Assembly (NCBI RefSeq): GCF_020525925.1
Contig: NZ_CP084876.1
Span: 1,612,001-1,676,000, forward strand
Direction of reading: 5' to 3'
Origin: Klebsiella quasipneumoniae subsp. quasipneumoniae
Lineage (GTDB): Bacteria; Pseudomonadota; Gammaproteobacteria; Enterobacterales; Enterobacteriaceae
Length of the DNA stretch: 64,000 bases
Shown: positions 61,530-64,000 of the stretch, piece after piece
Position numbering within the stretch: the first letter of the stretch is position 1
Layout: every line of letters begins with the position of its first letter
Position numbers and translations under genes: made by a program
Notes under the pieces: model-generated
Database searches by the model: none
What the model was told of the DNA's origin: nothing
The model's input: only the letters and a program-made list of their open reading frames with translations

Positions 61530-62807
61530 ATGTCTATCAATAATAAACAGTGGCTCGGTTTACCCCTGAACCTGCTCTGGGGATACATCGCCATTGCCGT
61601 ATTTATGACCGGCGACGGTTTTGAATTAGCCTTTCTCTCGCACTATATCAAAGCGCTCGGATTCTCCCCGGCGGAGGCCTCCTTTGCCTTTACCCTCTAT
61701 GGCCTGGCCGCCGCGCTGTCGGCGTGGATTTCCGGCGTGGTGGCGGAAATTATTACGCCGCTGAAAACCATGATGATTGGCTTCGTGCTGTGGTGCGTAT
61801 TCCACGTGCTGTTCCTCGTTTTCGGCCTCGGTCACGCCAACTATGCGCTGATCCTGGTTTTCTACGGCATTCGCGGCTTCGCGTATCCGCTATTCCTTTA
61901 CTCGTTTATCGTGGCGATTGTCCATAACGTCAAAAGCGACAACGCCAGCTCGGCCATCGGCTGGTTCTGGGCGGTCTATTCCATCGGCATCGGCGTCTTC
62001 GGCAGCTATATTCCGAGTTTCACCATTCCGCACATTGGCGAAATGGGCACCCTGTGGCTGGCGCTGGCCTTCTGCGTTACCGGGGGCGTGATTGCGCTAG
62101 CTTCCCTGCGCCATATTAAAACGCCGCAGCATATGCAGAACCTGACCACCCGCGAGAAGTTTGCCGAGCTGGGCCGCGCCGCGACGCTGCTCTATACCAA
62201 CCGCAATATTCTGCTGTCGAGCATGGTGCGAATTATCAATACGCTCTCGCTTTTCGGCTTTGCGGTGATTATGCCGATGATGTTCGTCGATGAGCTGGGC
62301 TTTAGCACCTCGGAATGGCTCCAGGTGTGGGCGGTCTTCTTCTTTACCACCATTTTCTCTAACGTGCTGTGGGGCATTCTGGGCGAAAAACTGGGCTGGA
62401 TGAAGGTGGTGCGCTGGTTTGGCTGCATCGGGATGGCGCTCTCCAGCCTGGCGTTTTACTACATCCCTCAGCACTTTGGCCACAGCTTTGCGATGGCGCT
62501 GATCCCGGCCATCGCCCTGGGGATCTTTGTCGCCGCCTTCGTGCCGCTGGCCGCCGTGTTCCCGGCGCTGGAGCCGAAGCACAAAGGCGCGGCGATTTCG
62601 GTGTATAACCTGTCGGCGGGGATGTCGAACTTTCTCGCACCGGCGATCGCCGTGGTGCTGCTGCCGTTCTTCAGCACCATTGGGGTCGTCATCGCCTATA
62701 CCGCATTGTACGTGGTGGCCTTTTTCCTCTGTGCGTTTATCCGCGTCGAGCAGCCTGGATTTTCCCACAAGGAAGCGCCGGCCAGCGAGCAGGTGGAGTT
62801 CTCTTAA
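61530..62807 (+). CDS. dalT: D-arabinitol transporter DalT (MFS)
   Basis: The 425-residue major facilitator superfamily symporter has twelve probable transmembrane segments. The first half includes LNLLWGYIAIAVFMTGDGFELAFLSHYI and the loop GFSPAEASFAFTLYGLAAALSAW. It is closest to RbtT/DalT polyol permeases. Start follows GAGGTCATT. It imports D-arabinitol with protons. It ends 45 bases before a phosphatase gene. Confidence 0.93.
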   Translation: MSINNKQWLGLPLNLLWGYIAIAVFMTGDGFELAFLSHYIKALGFSPAEASFAFTLYGLAAALSAWISGVVAEIITPLKTMMIGFVLWCVFHVLFLVFGLGHANYALILVFYGIRGFAYPLFLYSFIVAIVHNVKSDNASSAIGWFWAVYSIGIGVFGSYIPSFTIPHIGEMGTLWLALAFCVTGGVIALASLRHIKTPQHMQNLTTREKFAELGRAATLLYTNRNILLSSMVRIINTLSLFGFAVIMPMMFVDELGFSTSEWLQVWAVFFFTTIFSNVLWGILGEKLGWMKVVRWFGCIGMALSSLAFYYIPQHFGHSFAMALIPAIALGIFVAAFVPLAAVFPALEPKHKGAAISVYNLSAGMSNFLAPAIAVVLLPFFSTIGVVIAYTALYVVAFFLCAFIRVEQPGFSHKEAPASEQVEFS

Positions 62808-62855
62808 GGTGATGCGGCTGGCGTGCCAGGCATGCCAGCCTTAATGAGGTGAATG

Positions 62856-63518
62856 ATGAGTATTCAGGCAGTGATTTTTGACATGGATGGCGTGATTATT
62901 GATTCCGAAAGCCTGTGGCGGCAGGCGCAAATCGACGCCCTCGCGCAGTGGGGGGCAACGGCGAGCGTGGCTGAGTGTGAAACCCTGACCAAAGGCAAGC
63001 GCCTCGATGAGATCGCCGGCACCTGGTGCCGCTATTTTCAGCTTAACCTTGCCCCGTCGCTGCTGGAAGACGCCATATTGCAGCGCATCACCGGCCTGAT
63101 CGCCGCCGAAGGCGAGCCGATGCGCGGGGTGCATGAGGCGTTACGCTATTTTCGCCATGCCGGCTATAACATTGCCCTCGCCACCTCCTCGTCCCGGCAG
63201 GTTATCGCCGCCGTGCTGAACAAGCTCTCGCTGTGGCACTTTTTTGACGTGATCTCCAGCGCGGATGATGAACCACGTGGCAAGCCGCATCCGGCGGTGT
63301 ATCTGACGACGTTGGATAAGCTTAATCTCGACGCCAGCCGGTGCCTGGTGATCGAAGACAGCTTCAACGGCTTTTGCGCGGCTCAGGCCGCGGGTATTCC
63401 TACGGTGGTGGTTGCCGAAGATAGCCAGCACGCGCGTTTTCAGGCCGCCGTGGGCCGCTATCAAACCTTACCTGAACTGCTGGAAGCGCTTACCGCCGAG
63501 CCAGAGGCGGCGTTTTAA
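62856..63518 (+). CDS. HAD-superfamily sugar phosphatase, YniC/HxpB-like
   Basis: The 220-residue protein (from the second of two adjacent ATGs; the ribosome site GAGG fits 62856 better) has HAD motif I VIFDMDGVIIDSE, motif II LATSSSR, and motif III/IV GKPHPAVY and CLVIEDSFNG. It resembles the hexitol/2-deoxyglucose 6-phosphate phosphatase HxpB. It is on the same strand 48 bases after dalT, so it may be part of the dal operon, for instance to remove stray phosphorylated polyols. The true substrate is unknown. Confidence 0.83.
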   Translation: MSIQAVIFDMDGVIIDSESLWRQAQIDALAQWGATASVAECETLTKGKRLDEIAGTWCRYFQLNLAPSLLEDAILQRITGLIAAEGEPMRGVHEALRYFRHAGYNIALATSSSRQVIAAVLNKLSLWHFFDVISSADDEPRGKPHPAVYLTTLDKLNLDASRCLVIEDSFNGFCAAQAAGIPTVVVAEDSQHARFQAAVGRYQTLPELLEALTAEPEAAF

Positions 63519-63646
63519 GTAACCATTAGTGGGCGCAGACATTCCCGGGGTGTAGCTGGTCGGTTAATCTCTTCTCTGCGCTCACGCCCCATTTATAGCT
63601 TTTATCCGCGGGAGAGGGGCAGGGGGCTGCGCCGAACCGGTGTTTT

Positions 63647-63763
63647 GCCGGGTGGCGGCTGACGCCTGACCCGGCCTACATAGACTTACCGGATGGCGCG
63701 GCGCTTGTCCGTGCTGCATGAGAGCCGCGGACCGCAGGCCCGGCAAGCGCAGCGCCGCCGGGC
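63647..63763. repeat. REP pair between the phosphatase gene and yegS
   Basis: GCCGGGTGGCGGCTGACGCC leading into TGACCCGGCCTAC (63647-63678) and AGGCCCGGCAAGCGCAGCGC leading into CGCCGGGC (63736-63763) are opposing REP arms, the second identical in core to the array after pbpG. The region 63519-63781 has no gene. Confidence 0.85.
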
Positions 63764-63781
63764 GATGGGCGCCTGTCCGCC

Positions 63782-64000
63782 TCAGCGCAACAGCGGGCAG
63801 TCGGGCGGCAGCCGGCAGCGCAGGGCTGCCGGTAACAGCTCCATGCGGAAAGTTTTGCCGGTCAGCGGTTCGCCGTCGAGGTTAAACGTCATCTCATGGG
63901 GGGCGGTGATCTCAAACCACGAGGAGACGCCGTCGACAATATTCGGCGAGTTTTCCGGATTCGCCAGGGTGCTGAAGAGGGCAGGGATCAGCTCTTCGCC
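63782..64000 (-). CDS. yegS: Lipid kinase YegS, C-terminal end (partial)
   Basis: Only the last 72 codons are in the window; the start lies beyond its end. The translated tail includes [14 protein letters not shown] and ends [18 protein letters not shown], nearly identical to E. coli YegS. YegS is a diacylglycerol/phosphatidylglycerol kinase of the DAGK family. In E. coli yegS is also close to fbaB, so the dal operon is inserted between them here. Confidence 0.92.
   Translation of the reverse strand, partial: GEELIPALFSTLANPENSPNIVDGVSSWFEITAPHEMTFNLDGEPLTGKTFRMELLPAALRCRLPPDCPLLR

Overview
The window is a chromosomal segment of an enteric bacterium, almost certainly the Klebsiella pneumoniae complex. 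Most genes match Escherichia coli proteins closely and in E. coli-like order (lysP-cirA-yeiG-folE-yeiB-galS-mglBAC-sanA-cdd-yohKJ-dusC ... mdtQ-yohD-yohC-pbpG ... dld-bglX-osmF-yehYXW-yohO-btsSR-yehS-metG-mrp ... rcnB ... thiMD-fbaB ... yegS). The D-arabinitol operon dalDKT with dalR is a Klebsiella hallmark. No phage, IS element, integron, CRISPR array, rRNA or tRNA gene was found. The species call is inference from gene content.

Layout. 1-6.3 kb: end of the lysine permease gene, a striking tandem repeat, the Fur-controlled siderophore receptor cirA, formylglutathione hydrolase, folE and yeiB. 6.3-11.5 kb: galactose isorepressor galS and the mglBAC galactose ABC importer, each with CRP and Gal operators. 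11.5-16 kb: sanA, cdd under a textbook CRP-CytR-CRP promoter, yohJK and dusC. 16-22.1 kb: an inserted beta-glucoside operon (outer-membrane porin, bglG antiterminator, bglF PTS permease, bglB phospho-beta-glucosidase). Porin, bglG and bglF are each preceded by a separate RNA antiterminator/terminator switch. 22.1-27.4 kb: a methyltransferase, mdtQ, yohD, yohC, pbpG and a REP repeat array. 27.4-39.5 kb: an acetyltransferase, dld, bglX, the osmF-yehYXW ABC importer, the 37-residue yohO hidden over the end of yehW, the pyruvate-sensing btsSR system and yehS. 39.5-43.6 kb: metG, mrp/apbC, an acetyltransferase and rcnB.

43.7-54.3 kb is an accessory block relative to E. coli. It holds two LysR regulators, a purine permease with an adenine deaminase under a probable PurR box, a universal stress protein, and two near-identical periplasmic alkylsulfatases flanking an IprA/YaiV-like regulator. 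54.4-57.4 kb returns to conserved genes: a TPP riboswitch, thiMD and fbaB. 57.4-63.5 kb is the dal operon with a trailing HAD phosphatase, followed by REP sequences and the end of yegS.

The common theme is carbon and nitrogen scavenging: galactose, beta-glucosides, arabinitol, pyruvate/lactate, nucleosides, adenine and sulfate esters. Intergenic regions are rich in REP/BIME repeats and hairpins. No wholly new multi-gene defence or mobile system is evident. The most unusual pieces are the four-unit repeat after lysP, the three-switch bgl operon, the alkylsulfatase pair with its own regulator and 16-bp palindrome, and the PurR box over the adenine deaminase promoter.
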